DNA of 60,780 nt from Janthinobacterium sp. (GTDB lineage: Bacteria; Pseudomonadota; Gammaproteobacteria; Burkholderiales; Burkholderiaceae_D). The DNA lies in NCBI RefSeq assembly GCF_009923995.1, contig NZ_RFSK01000036.1, positions 1-60,780 of the forward strand, read 5' to 3'. Under the pieces are notes generated by a model, which was not told the DNA's origin, did not search any database, and was given only the letters and a program-made list of their open reading frames with translations. The translations under genes and the position numbers were made by a program. This document shows, one piece after another, positions 1-8,393 of the stretch; position 1 is the first letter of the stretch; every line of letters begins with the position of its first letter.

Positions 1-1
1 A

Positions 2-412
2 GTGCCGGGGCTGCTGGCGCGCGGGACCATGCTGGTGCCGACTTTGGCGCCGGGCTGCGGGCCGTTTCCGGATCGGCAAGCGCGGTGGATCGGCGAGCCG
101 GGTGATGGCCGCGCCGCCGCCTGCCTTTACGCCGCACTGATGGCCGATGCGGCGCTGGGGCTGATCGGGGCGCAGGCTGTGCTGCTGGTCGAGGGGCGGT
201 TTGCGGGCGCCGAAGTGTTCGTGCGCGCTCTGGCGGCGCTGCGGCCAGACTGCCGCGTGATGGTGGCGGATGGTCCGTGCGATGCGGCGTTCGGCGCGCT
301 GCGGCTGATTGATCCGGGGCTGGTGCCCGCCGCGCGGTTGCGGCAGGTGGAGCCTCTGGCCGGCGACCTTCACGCCTATCGCGCGCGCTGGCTTGGGGAG
401 ATCGCCTTGTGA
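2..412 (+). CDS. C-terminal part of an FGGY-type carbohydrate kinase (5' end outside window)
   Basis: The frame is open from the window edge to a TGA at 410-412, so only the last ~136 residues are present. The segment [15 protein letters not shown] followed by [18 protein letters not shown] and LLVEGRF looks like the C-terminal ATPase half of FGGY sugar kinases of the type often found beside lactate dehydrogenase genes in sphingomonads. The sugar cannot be told. Its stop overlaps the GTG start of the next gene (GTGA), so the two were an operon in their source genome. Codon use and product differ from everything after position ~715, so this piece probably comes from another organism. The family call is from memory of the motif pattern and is moderate. 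Confidence 0.55.
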   Translation: MPGLLARGTMLVPTLAPGCGPFPDRQARWIGEPGDGRAAACLYAALMADAALGLIGAQAVLLVEGRFAGAEVFVRALAALRPDCRVMVADGPCDAAFGALRLIDPGLVPAARLRQVEPLAGDLHAYRARWLGEIAL

Positions 413-795
413 TCATTGCCAATATCGCTGATTTTCGCGAAGCCGCGCGGCGGCGGTTGCCGCATTTCCTGTTCGAGTACGTCGACGGCGGGTCTTATGC
501 CGAGGAGACGCTGCGGCGGAATATCTCCGATCTGGCGGGCATCGCGCTGCGCCAGCGGGTGCTGGCCGATGTGGCGGACATTGATCTTTCGGCGGAGCTG
601 TTAGGGCAGAAGCTGGCGATGCCGGTGGCGCTGGCGCCGATCGGCCTTGCCGGGATGAACGCGCGGCGGGGCGAGGTTCAGGCCTTGCGCGCGGCGGAGA
701 CGGCGGGCGTGCCCGCGTCGGAGACGAGGGCGATGCGCTCGCCGGCGTGCAGGCGGGCGATCAGGGTTTCCGCCACTTCCCGCTCATTATGTTGA
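409..795 (+). CDS. lldD: 5' fragment of FMN-dependent L-lactate dehydrogenase (homology stops near 714)
   Basis: The GTG start at 409 overlaps the stop of the kinase. The first ~100 residues match the N-terminus of membrane-associated FMN L-lactate dehydrogenase (L-lactate to pyruvate, electrons to quinone): [19 protein letters not shown], then [20 protein letters not shown]. The next expected block of the family (FTLSTVS) is absent. After AETAGVP the frame runs into sequence that is rsmI on the other strand and stops at 795. Full-length LldD is about 380 residues, so roughly three quarters is missing. The active-site histidine and the later FMN-binding residues lie in the missing part, so no enzyme can be made. 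The truncation coincides with the sequence junction described in the findings. Confidence 0.8.
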   Translation: MIIANIADFREAARRRLPHFLFEYVDGGSYAEETLRRNISDLAGIALRQRVLADVADIDLSAELLGQKLAMPVALAPIGLAGMNARRGEVQALRAAETAGVPASETRAMRSPACRRAIRVSATSRSLC

Positions 796-1034
796 TGCGC
801 CGCAATCAATGGCTTGTTCAGGCCAAAGCGCGTCAGCAGGTGCGCCGTGTTGCGCGTATCTTCACAGGCGACGGCGTCGGCAAGGCTCAGCAGATGCAGC
901 GCGCGCAGGCTGATATCGGTCACATTCCCGATCGGCGTGGCCACTATATACAATGTTGCGATAGGATAGACCTGGTGCGCCGCCTCTGTCATGATGGGCA
1001 GGCTGGCGATGGAACGGATTTCTTGTACGGTCAT
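678..1034 (-). CDS. rsmI: N-terminal fragment of 16S rRNA 2'-O-ribose C1402 methyltransferase RsmI (cut at junction)
   Basis: RsmI uses SAM to methylate C1402 of 16S rRNA. The fragment carries the family's N-terminal hallmarks: [34 protein letters not shown] and [12 protein letters not shown]. The next expected residues (DPG and the rest of the ~280-residue protein) are missing; after residue ~113 the frame enters lldD sequence and has no sensible continuation. Homology ends at about position 696. The start at 1034 lies only 12 bases from the lpoA start on the other strand; an internal ATG at 992 is an alternative start that leaves room for promoters. The divergent rsmI-lpoA arrangement is the same as in E. 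coli (yraL-yraM), which supports the identity. Confidence 0.88.
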   Translation of the reverse strand: MTVQEIRSIASLPIMTEAAHQVYPIATLYIVATPIGNVTDISLRALHLLSLADAVACEDTRNTAHLLTRFGLNKPLIAAHQHNEREVAETLIARLHAGERIALVSDAGTPAVSAARKA

Positions 1035-1046
1035 TTTGGAGGTTAA

Positions 1047-2411
1047 ATGCTTGCTAATAGTGTGAAGTTACTGCTTGTTTGTGCCGCGACCGGCATGCTG
1101 AGCGCTTGCAGCACGCCTTGCGACGCGCCCGGGCAATTGTGCGCGCCTATTGAATCTAACACAAGGCCGCTACCGCCTCCGAAGCCACTGCCGCCCCCCG
1201 TGCCGCCGAAACCGCCCGCACCGGAACCCGTCACCTTTGCCGTGGCCGTGCCCGATATTACCGCGTATGACGAAAATGGCGCGCCGCTGGCGCCCGTCAA
1301 GGGCAAGCCGGCCACCGGCACGGCACAGGACATGCCGGCCGCCACGGCACCGGCGCCCGCCGATGGCAATGTGCACCACATCGGCCTGCTGCTGCCGCTG
1401 CGTTCGACGACCCTGGGTCCCGCCGCCGAACTGCTGCGCGCCGGCTTCATGGCCGCGTACGAACGCGACCGCAGCGGCTTTGAAGTGACGGTGATCGACA
1501 CGGGTGACGGCAGCAGCGACGTGCTGAACAAGTTTGCGCAAGCGCAAGAGGAACAGGACATCATCGTGGGACCGTTGTCGCGCTCGGCCGTCACGGCCGT
1601 GGCGAACAGCGATCTGGTGCGTAAACCAACGATCGCCCTGAACCACCCGGACAACCGCGGCGAAGCGCGCCTGCCGGAAAAAATGCTCGTCATGGGCCTG
1701 TCGATCGAGGCGGAAGCGCGCCAGGTCGCCGCCTGGGCCGCCAGCGAACAGCCGGGCGCCAGCGCCCTGATCCTGTCGGCGGGCGCACCGTCGCAGCGCC
1801 GCACCAGCGCCGCCTTCAAGCAGGAATGGCTGCGCCAGGGCGGCAAGGTCGAGACGATGGACTTGACGGCCACGAATGGCTACCTGAGCGATGCCGAGCT
1901 GGTGCAGCTGCGCGCGCGCCTGGCCGCCACCCCGCCCGGCCTGCTGTTTGCCGCGCTCGACGCCGACCAGGCGCGCCAGCTGCGCGTGGCCATCGGCAGC
2001 GATCTGCCCCTGTACGGCACTTCGTCCCTGAATCCCGGCGCCGGACGCGGTGCCAGCGGCCCCGAACTGGACGGCGCGCGCCTGCTGGACTTGCCATGGC
2101 AGGTGCAGCGCGACCATCCGCAGGTGATGGTGTATCCGCAGCCGCCGCAGCCGGCCGACGCCCGCCTGACGGCCGACATGGAACGCCTGTACGCGCTGGG
2201 CATCGATGCCTTCCGCGTGGCGCGTGAAGTGGCGCTGCGGCCGAACGCGCCCTTCACCCTCGATGGCGTGACGGGCCGCCTGGCCGTGCGCTTCGAGGAT
2301 GGCCAAAGCATCTTCGAACGCACGGAACAGGCCGCTACCTACCAGCAGGGCGCGCTGGGCACCTGGCCGCCGGCCGCGCCCACGCCCGCCGTCCTGCCGC
2401 AGGTGCAATAA
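1047..2411 (+). CDS. lpoA: penicillin-binding protein activator LpoA-like outer-membrane lipoprotein
   Basis: A 454-residue lipoprotein with a signal peptide ending in the lipobox LSAC (Cys21), then a proline-rich linker (about residues 38-56), then a periplasmic-binding-protein-like domain beginning near HHIGLLLPLRSTTLGPAAELL. This is the LppC/LpoA family; in enterobacteria LpoA activates PBP1A from the outer membrane. The protein is shorter than E. coli LpoA (~680 residues), because the N-terminal TPR domain is lacking, as is usual in betaproteobacteria; a direct PBP role is therefore inferred. A strong ribosome site (GGAGG) lies 7 bases before the ATG. It heads the lpoA-yraN-diaA-dolP run. 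Confidence 0.85.
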   Translation: MLANSVKLLLVCAATGMLSACSTPCDAPGQLCAPIESNTRPLPPPKPLPPPVPPKPPAPEPVTFAVAVPDITAYDENGAPLAPVKGKPATGTAQDMPAATAPAPADGNVHHIGLLLPLRSTTLGPAAELLRAGFMAAYERDRSGFEVTVIDTGDGSSDVLNKFAQAQEEQDIIVGPLSRSAVTAVANSDLVRKPTIALNHPDNRGEARLPEKMLVMGLSIEAEARQVAAWAASEQPGASALILSAGAPSQRRTSAAFKQEWLRQGGKVETMDLTATNGYLSDAELVQLRARLAATPPGLLFAALDADQARQLRVAIGSDLPLYGTSSLNPGAGRGASGPELDGARLLDLPWQVQRDHPQVMVYPQPPQPADARLTADMERLYALGIDAFRVAREVALRPNAPFTLDGVTGRLAVRFEDGQSIFERTEQAATYQQGALGTWPPAAPTPAVLPQVQ

Positions 2412-2419
2412 GGACCGCC

Positions 2420-2779
2420 ATGCCCTCCCCGCCTGCGCAGACGAAACAGCAACGGGGACGGCAGGGGGAGGACGATGCGCTCGCGTATCTGCTGCGGCAA
2501 GGCCTGGTACTGCTGGCGCGCAACTATCTGTGCAAGGGCGGCGAACTGGACCTGATCATGCGCGACGGTGCCAGCATCGTCTTCGTGGAAGTGCGGCTGC
2601 GCTCGGGCACGGCCTACGGCGGCGCCCTGGCCAGCATCACGCCGGCCAAGCAGCGGCGCATGGTGGTGGCCGCGCAAACCTGGCTGCTGGGCCAGAAGCG
2701 CCTGCCGGCCTGCCGCTTCGATGCCCTGTGCATCGACGGCGGCCACATCAGCTGGCTGAAAAACATTCTGGATATGTAA
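2420..2779 (+). CDS. yraN: YraN family protein (UPF0102), predicted nuclease fold
   Basis: A 119-residue protein of the UPF0102/YraN family. The core GELDLIMRD, VFVEVRLRSG and ITPAKQRRM matches the conserved acidic and basic residues of this endonuclease-like fold, which is related to Holliday-junction resolvases; no biochemical role is settled. It begins 8 bases after lpoA and keeps the E. coli yraM-yraN order. The N-terminal ~14 residues are variable. Alternative starts within a few codons are possible, but the ATG at 2420 (MPSPPAQTK) is the first in frame after lpoA. Confidence 0.88.
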   Translation: MPSPPAQTKQQRGRQGEDDALAYLLRQGLVLLARNYLCKGGELDLIMRDGASIVFVEVRLRSGTAYGGALASITPAKQRRMVVAAQTWLLGQKRLPACRFDALCIDGGHISWLKNILDM

Positions 2780-4112
<1,333 letters not shown>

Positions 4113-4115
4113 GCA

Positions 4116-4155
4116 CCGCCGCCATCGGGCCTACGGCAGGCCGACGATGCGGCGG
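4116..4155 (+). terminator. GC-rich hairpin after dolP
   Basis: Nested inverted repeats just past the dolP stop: an outer CCGCC.GCC / CGATGCGGCGG arm and an inner GGCCT-N5-AGGCC stem. There is no T-run, so it is at most a weak or factor-assisted terminator. Confidence 0.35.
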
Positions 4156-4156
4156 C

Positions 4157-4162
4157 TATAAT
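4157..4162 (+). promoter_or_regulatory. TATAAT -10 element ahead of the tlpA-like gene
   Basis: A perfect -10 hexamer 44 bases before the ATG at 4206. No convincing -35 is visible at the proper distance. Confidence 0.4.
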
Positions 4163-4205
4163 AGTCACATCGTGGCCGCATCGCCCCGCTTTTCAAGTGA
4201 AAACC

Positions 4206-4727
4206 ATGTCAACTTCGCCATCCGCCAGCAAATCCTGGGTCAAGCCCGCCCTCATCGCCGTCTTCGTGGCGGGCGTGGCAGCGGCCGGTTACCTGTCGCT
4301 GAATGACAAGCAGAGCGCACCGGATGTGACCTTCCACGGCATCCATGGCGAGAAAATCAGCTCGGCGAGCCTGCGCGGCAAGGTGGTGATGGTCAATTTC
4401 TGGGCCACCTCGTGCACCACCTGTGTGGCGGAAATGCCGGAAATGGTCGATACCTACAACAAGTACAAGGGACAGGGCCTGGAATTCGTCGCCGTGGCCA
4501 TGAAGTACGACCCGGCCAACTACGTGCTGAACTTTGCCGAAACGCGCCAGCTGCCCTTCAAGGTAGCGCTCGACGTGACGGGCGAAGCGGCCAAGGCCTA
4601 CGGCGACGTGGCCCTCACGCCCACCACCTTCGTGCTCGACAAGCAGGGCAAGATCCTCAAGCGCTACGTGGGCAAGCCGGAGTTCGCCGAACTGCACAAA
4701 TTGCTGGAAACGGCCATCGCCGGCTGA
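4206..4727 (+). CDS. TlpA/ResA-type membrane-anchored thioredoxin-like protein
   Basis: A 173-residue protein with one N-terminal membrane anchor (about residues 11-29) and a periplasmic TlpA-like thioredoxin fold. The active site is WATSCTTC (CxxC = CTTC), followed by VAEMPEMV; the cis-proline segment LTPTTFVLDKQGKI is present. Such proteins reduce periplasmic disulfides, often for cytochrome c or copper-centre maturation. Redox role is from the family; the substrate is unknown. I chose ATG 4206 (MSTSPSASKS) over the GTG at 4197. It precedes the sigma factor by ~110 bases and has its own likely promoter, so the two may not be co-transcribed. Confidence 0.85.
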   Translation: MSTSPSASKSWVKPALIAVFVAGVAAAGYLSLNDKQSAPDVTFHGIHGEKISSASLRGKVVMVNFWATSCTTCVAEMPEMVDTYNKYKGQGLEFVAVAMKYDPANYVLNFAETRQLPFKVALDVTGEAAKAYGDVALTPTTFVLDKQGKILKRYVGKPEFAELHKLLETAIAG

Positions 4728-4767
4728 TCCAGCGCAAGCCCGCCTGGCGGCACGGCACAAAACCCTG

Positions 4768-4795
4768 TTGCCAAGTGTTGCCAAACCGTTATAAC
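4768..4795 (+). promoter_or_regulatory. candidate promoter of the ECF sigma/anti-sigma pair
   Basis: TTGCCA (4768-4773), 16 bases, TATAAC (4790-4795). The octamer GTTGCCAA occurs twice, ten bases apart, across the -35 region, which could be an activator or sigma contact. Confidence 0.35.
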
Positions 4796-4835
4796 CTTCC
4801 CTTGCGTGATCCCATTCACCTTGTGAAGGCCAGCC

Positions 4836-5426
4836 GTGTCCCTAGCCGCCCAACCGCCCGACCCGCAACAACTCAAGACCTGGCTGCTTGCCGCCGCCAA
4901 CAAGGACGCCAAGGCGTTCCGCCAGCTATATAACTGCACTTCATCGAAACTGTTTGGCTTCGCGCTGCGTATATTGCATAAGCAAGAGCTCGCTGAAGAA
5001 GCCTTGCAGGAGGGTTTCGTCGCCATCTGGAACAACGCCGCCGCTTACCAGAGCCATCTGGCAGCGCCGATGACCTGGATGGCCACCATCGTGCGCAACA
5101 AGGCGTTCGATGTGCTGCGGCGCAGCGACGATACCGTGGAAATCGATGCCGACCAGTTTGATAGCGAAGTCATGAATGCACTCAGAGACCCCCAGGCCAC
5201 GCCCATCGAATCGCTGCAGCTGAGCGGCGATGCCAAGGCGCTGGCGTTTTGCATGTCGGCCCTGGAAGGGCTGCACCGGCAGGTGGTCGCCCTGGCGTTT
5301 TATCATGACCTGTCGCACAGTGAAGTGGCAGAGCAGATGTCGCTGCCGATCGGCACCGTGAAGACCTGGATACGCCGCAGCCTGGAACGGCTGCGCACGT
5401 GCCTGGCAAAACGGGAGGCATCATGA
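4836..5426 (+). CDS. ECF-family RNA polymerase sigma factor (SigK-like)
   Basis: A 196-residue group 4 sigma factor. Region 2 is around residues 22-90 (AFRQLYNCTSSKLFGFALRI, LAEEALQEGFVAIW, MTWMATIVRNKAFDVLRR) and region 4 around 135-190 (LPIGTVKTWIRRSLERLR as the helix-turn-helix). The gene is followed directly by an RskA-type anti-sigma factor whose ATG overlaps its TGA (ATGA), the usual SigK/RskA pairing. The start is a GTG at 4836; no ATG lies upstream in frame. The stimulus is not visible from sequence. Confidence 0.9.
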   Translation: MSLAAQPPDPQQLKTWLLAAANKDAKAFRQLYNCTSSKLFGFALRILHKQELAEEALQEGFVAIWNNAAAYQSHLAAPMTWMATIVRNKAFDVLRRSDDTVEIDADQFDSEVMNALRDPQATPIESLQLSGDAKALAFCMSALEGLHRQVVALAFYHDLSHSEVAEQMSLPIGTVKTWIRRSLERLRTCLAKREAS

Positions 5427-6118
5427 ATATCCGCGGCAATGAGGTGCTGCGCCAGAAACTGGCGTCCGAATACGTGCTCGGCACCCTGAAAGGGGGCGCG
5501 CGGCGGCGTTTCGAAGGCTGGCTGCACAACGACGCCGATTTGCGCAATATCACGGCCGAATGGCGCCAGCGCCTGGAACCGATGGCCGAATTCGCCACGC
5601 CCGTGGCACCGCCCAAGCGCGTGTGGCAGCAGATCGAGCAGCGCCTGCACCTGACGCCGCACGGCGGCTGGTCGCTGTTCCGCGATTCGCTGTCGTTCTG
5701 GCGTGGTCTGGGCATGGCCTCGAGCGCCATCGCCGCGCTGCTGGTGATCGTCGTGGCCACGCGCGTGCTCGACGCTCCGCAGATCAGCTATGTGGCCAGC
5801 CTGACGGACGAGAAAGCGCAAACGGCCCTGCTGCTGACGGCCGACAGCCGCCACGGCGCCCTCGACGTGCGCATGGTGGGCAACGCGCCCGTGCCGAGCG
5901 ATAAGGACCTGGAACTGTGGGCCGTGCCGAAGAGCGGCAATCCCCGCTCCCTGGGCTTGCTGGCCGACAAGGGCAGCGTGAAACTGGCCCTGTCGCAGCG
6001 CGCCATCGGCAGCGACGTGGCCCTCTTGGCCGTCACCCTAGAGCCGAAAGGCGGTTCGCCGAATCCGAACGGACCGACGGGACCGATTCTCTACAAGGGT
6101 AACTGGGTGAAAATATAG
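5423..6118 (+). CDS. anti-sigma factor, RskA type
   Basis: A 231-residue membrane protein. The cytoplasmic N-terminal ~90 residues include LASEYVLGTLKGGARRRFEGW, the typical anti-sigma zinc-free domain of RskA-like proteins. One transmembrane helix spans about residues 95-116. The periplasmic C-terminal domain holds LELWAVPKSGNPRSLGLL and LAVTLEPKGGSPNPNGPTG, signatures of the RskA C-terminal family. It would hold the upstream sigma factor at the membrane until released by proteolysis. A ribosome site (GGGAGG) is present inside the end of the sigma gene. Confidence 0.88.
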   Translation: MNIRGNEVLRQKLASEYVLGTLKGGARRRFEGWLHNDADLRNITAEWRQRLEPMAEFATPVAPPKRVWQQIEQRLHLTPHGGWSLFRDSLSFWRGLGMASSAIAALLVIVVATRVLDAPQISYVASLTDEKAQTALLLTADSRHGALDVRMVGNAPVPSDKDLELWAVPKSGNPRSLGLLADKGSVKLALSQRAIGSDVALLAVTLEPKGGSPNPNGPTGPILYKGNWVKI

Positions 6119-6120
6119 TC

Positions 6121-6543
6121 TTACTTAGGATACAAAATCATCTGCGTGCAGCGGAACAGGGCGATCGTCTTGCCCGTTTCCTTGCTTTTCACCACGGCAT
6201 CCCACACTTGCGTGTTGCGGCCCTTGTGCTCGACCTTGGCCGTGCAGGTGATGGTGCCGTCGCGGGCCGTGCCCAGGTGGTTCGACTTCAGTTCGATGGT
6301 GGTGAAGTTCTCCGCGCCCTCGGGCAGGTTGGCGATGCAGCCGTAGCCGGAAGCCGTGTCGGCCAGGGTCACGACGCTGCCCGCGTGCAGATAGCCGTTC
6401 GGCGCCAGCAGGTGCGGCAGCACGGGCAGTTCCGCCGTCAGCTGGCCGTCGCCCACTTGCGTGATGACGATGCCCAGGTGGCCGGGCAGGCGGCCGACGC
6501 CACGTTCATTCAACAGTGCTACGGTGATTTCGGGATGGCTCAT
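6121..6543 (-). CDS. PaaI-family hotdog-fold thioesterase
   Basis: A 140-residue hotdog protein. The core GYLHAGSVVTLADTASGYGC followed by FTTIELKSNHLGTARDGTIT is the PaaI/acyl-CoA thioesterase 4HBT pattern, including the conserved His-Ala-Gly turn and the acidic residue of LADT. The likely role is hydrolysis of a small acyl- or aryl-CoA; substrate unknown. It converges on the anti-sigma gene with 2 bases between stops and is followed upstream by the PepSY gene on the same strand, 90 bases away. There is no sign of a paa operon here. Confidence 0.82.
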   Translation of the reverse strand: MSHPEITVALLNERGVGRLPGHLGIVITQVGDGQLTAELPVLPHLLAPNGYLHAGSVVTLADTASGYGCIANLPEGAENFTTIELKSNHLGTARDGTITCTAKVEHKGRNTQVWDAVVKSKETGKTIALFRCTQMILYPK

Positions 6544-6633
6544 GCGGCTCCTTGTGCGGGTGACTCCGGACAGCGGATCTGCCGGAAAATACTATGATGA
6601 TAGCAACTTTCCCCGCCTCGGTTTGGCGCCCGC

Positions 6634-7791
6634 CTATTTTCGGCCACGCCGGCGTTTCCACCACACGAGGGTCCCCGTCAGCAGGAACAGCAAGGGCATC
6701 AGGCCGAAGGCGGTCATGAAGCTGCGTCCGGCCACGCCGAAGGCCTGGCCCGAGTGCAGGGGAAATTGCCAGCCCAGGAAGCGCTCGCCATACGGCGCCG
6801 TCAGCGGGTCGCGGATGCGCAGGGCCTGGCCGCTGCGCGCGTCCAGGGTGAGGCGCGTGGCGCCGTCGCCGTGGGCGATTTCGTCCGGCTGGCGCACGCG
6901 GATGTCATACGGCTGCTCCGGTTTCGCCGGCAGCACGATGCGCGACACGCGCGCCTGCGGATACAGCCGCTGCGCGGCGGCCATGGCCTGGCCCGCATCG
7001 AGCACGGCGCCATCCTGCTGCACATTTTTCAATTTCGCCGTGTCCGGCACCGTCGACACGAGGTCCACCAGCGGCACGATCAATTGCGGCAGATTGAAAT
7101 AGATGCCGGAAAAGGCGATCACGGCCAGCACGGGCGCGGCAAAGAAGCCGGCCGCCTTGTGCAAGGTGTAATGGAAACGGGGCCAGGAGCCGCCATGCGA
7201 CACCGTCAGGGCGCGCCGGATGGCCGCCCACTGCAGGCGCGGCCACCACAGGTAGATGCCGGTGAGCGCCATCAGGAGCAGGGCCACGCCGGAAATGCCC
7301 GTGACCGTCTTGCCCACGTCGCCCGACAGCAGATAGCGGTGCAAATGAAACATGCCCGACATCAACAGCGGGCGCGTGAGGCCGAAGCGGCCCCAGTCGC
7401 GCTCGCCCTTCACCTGCAGGGTGTAGGGGTCGACCATCACCTGGCGCACGATGGCCTGGCGCCATGGGGAAGGCTTGCCCGCCTGGCGGTACGAAGCCAC
7501 GTAGACGTCGCGCGCATCGGCGGGCGGATTGAGCTGTGCCGGCTTGCCGTAGGCGGGGTCGGCAGTCAGCTGGTCCACCACGGCCTGCAGCGTGCGCGGC
7601 GTCACCTGGAACACCTGGCCAGGCGCGGGCGCGCTGGCCTGCAACAAATCCGGATTGAGCCAGGCGTCGAGTTCCGGCATCCAGGCGATGGCCGAGCCCG
7701 TCAAGCCCAGCAGGACGAACAGGGCGCCGAACCACAGCCCCGCATACAGATGCAGCTTGGCTAACAACCATTTGATCGGGCGCTTGGACAT
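6634..7791 (-). CDS. PepSY-associated transmembrane protein (PiuB-like, iron regulated)
   Basis: A 385-residue inner-membrane protein of the PepSY-TM family. Membrane segments are visible near residues 13-36 (LYAGLWFGALFVLLGLTGSA), about 185-205, about 235-260 and at the C-terminus (MTAFGLMPLLFLLTGTLVWW) before a basic tail. Conserved KLHLYAGLW and FHYTLHKAAGFFAAP contain histidines of the kind found in PepSY ferric reductase-like proteins. These genes usually lie beside TonB receptors and are Fur controlled. A 15/19 Fur box lies 51 bases upstream. Start at 7791 (MSKRPIKW) is preferred because it begins just before the first helix; 7833 is an alternative. Confidence 0.82.
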   Translation of the reverse strand: MSKRPIKWLLAKLHLYAGLWFGALFVLLGLTGSAIAWMPELDAWLNPDLLQASAPAPGQVFQVTPRTLQAVVDQLTADPAYGKPAQLNPPADARDVYVASYRQAGKPSPWRQAIVRQVMVDPYTLQVKGERDWGRFGLTRPLLMSGMFHLHRYLLSGDVGKTVTGISGVALLLMALTGIYLWWPRLQWAAIRRALTVSHGGSWPRFHYTLHKAAGFFAAPVLAVIAFSGIYFNLPQLIVPLVDLVSTVPDTAKLKNVQQDGAVLDAGQAMAAAQRLYPQARVSRIVLPAKPEQPYDIRVRQPDEIAHGDGATRLTLDARSGQALRIRDPLTAPYGERFLGWQFPLHSGQAFGVAGRSFMTAFGLMPLLFLLTGTLVWWKRRRGRK

Positions 7792-7841
7792 GAAGGGGGA
7801 CTCTGGGAATTTTGGGCTGCGGAACGATAGCATGAAAGAGA

Positions 7842-7860
7842 GGGAGTGAAAATCATTATC
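7842..7860. promoter_or_regulatory. Fur box between the PepSY gene and the DUF2946-like/TonB receptor genes
   Basis: The 19 bases gggagtgaaaatcattatc match the palindromic Fur consensus GATAATGATAATCATTATC at 15 of 19 positions, with an unbroken right half. Located in the divergent gap, it can serve both directions. Confidence 0.65.
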
Positions 7861-7909
7861 AACTGGCCTCCTGCCTGGCCTGGATAGCGCAAATGAATTG
7901 CAACAAGCG

Positions 7910-7939
7910 CTGACACCATGGCGATTTTCTTGCTACTAT
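7910..7939 (+). promoter_or_regulatory. candidate sigma-70 promoter for the DUF2946-like gene
   Basis: CTGACA at 7910-7915, an 18-base spacer and TACTAT at 7934-7939. The ATG at 7946 follows so closely that the message would be nearly leaderless, unless transcription serves mainly the receptor gene. Confidence 0.35.
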
Positions 7940-7945
7940 TCGCCC

Positions 7946-8302
7946 ATGTCTTCCCGCCAGCCCACCCGCAAGCCTTACGGCAAGCCTGCCCACCACCCGG
8001 TGTCCGCCCTCGCGCGCACGCCGTGGCAGCTGTGCGTGGCGCTGTTCAGTGCGCTGGCCCTCGTGTTCCTGCTGTCGACGGCCGCTTCGCACCTGCACAA
8101 GACGACCCTCGACGCGGAAGAGTGCGCACTGTGCGCCACCGTCATCGACAAGGTGGCCGACATCGCCGTGCCGCCGGCCATCGCCGAGCCACCGGCCCAG
8201 TTACTGCCATACCGCCTGCTGACCGCCGCGCCGGCGGCCCTGGCACCCGTCGCCATTCTCGTCTTGCCGCCCGTGCGCGGCCCGCCTGCCGCCTCGCTGT
8301 AG
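7946..8302 (+). CDS. small membrane/periplasmic protein, DUF2946-like
   Basis: A 118-residue protein with a basic N-terminus, one hydrophobic segment (about residues 25-47), then SHLHKTTLDAEECALCATVI and a hydrophobic, proline-rich tail. The His-x-His plus Cys-x-x-Cys spacing after the helix resembles DUF2946-type proteins that precede TonB receptors for copper or iron compounds; the match is weak and metal binding is inference. The start at 7946 (MSSRQPTRK) gives a normal signal-anchor. It precedes the TonB receptor by ~90 bases on the same strand and lies next to a Fur box. Confidence 0.5.
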   Translation: MSSRQPTRKPYGKPAHHPVSALARTPWQLCVALFSALALVFLLSTAASHLHKTTLDAEECALCATVIDKVADIAVPPAIAEPPAQLLPYRLLTAAPAALAPVAILVLPPVRGPPAASL

Positions 8303-8393
8303 TTCCCACGCTGTTTTTCCTTTTTCGGGCTGTCCCTGGTCGCGCCGTCATGCGCGCCGGGCCGCCTGGCGTTGACTATTCTTGAGGTTTACC

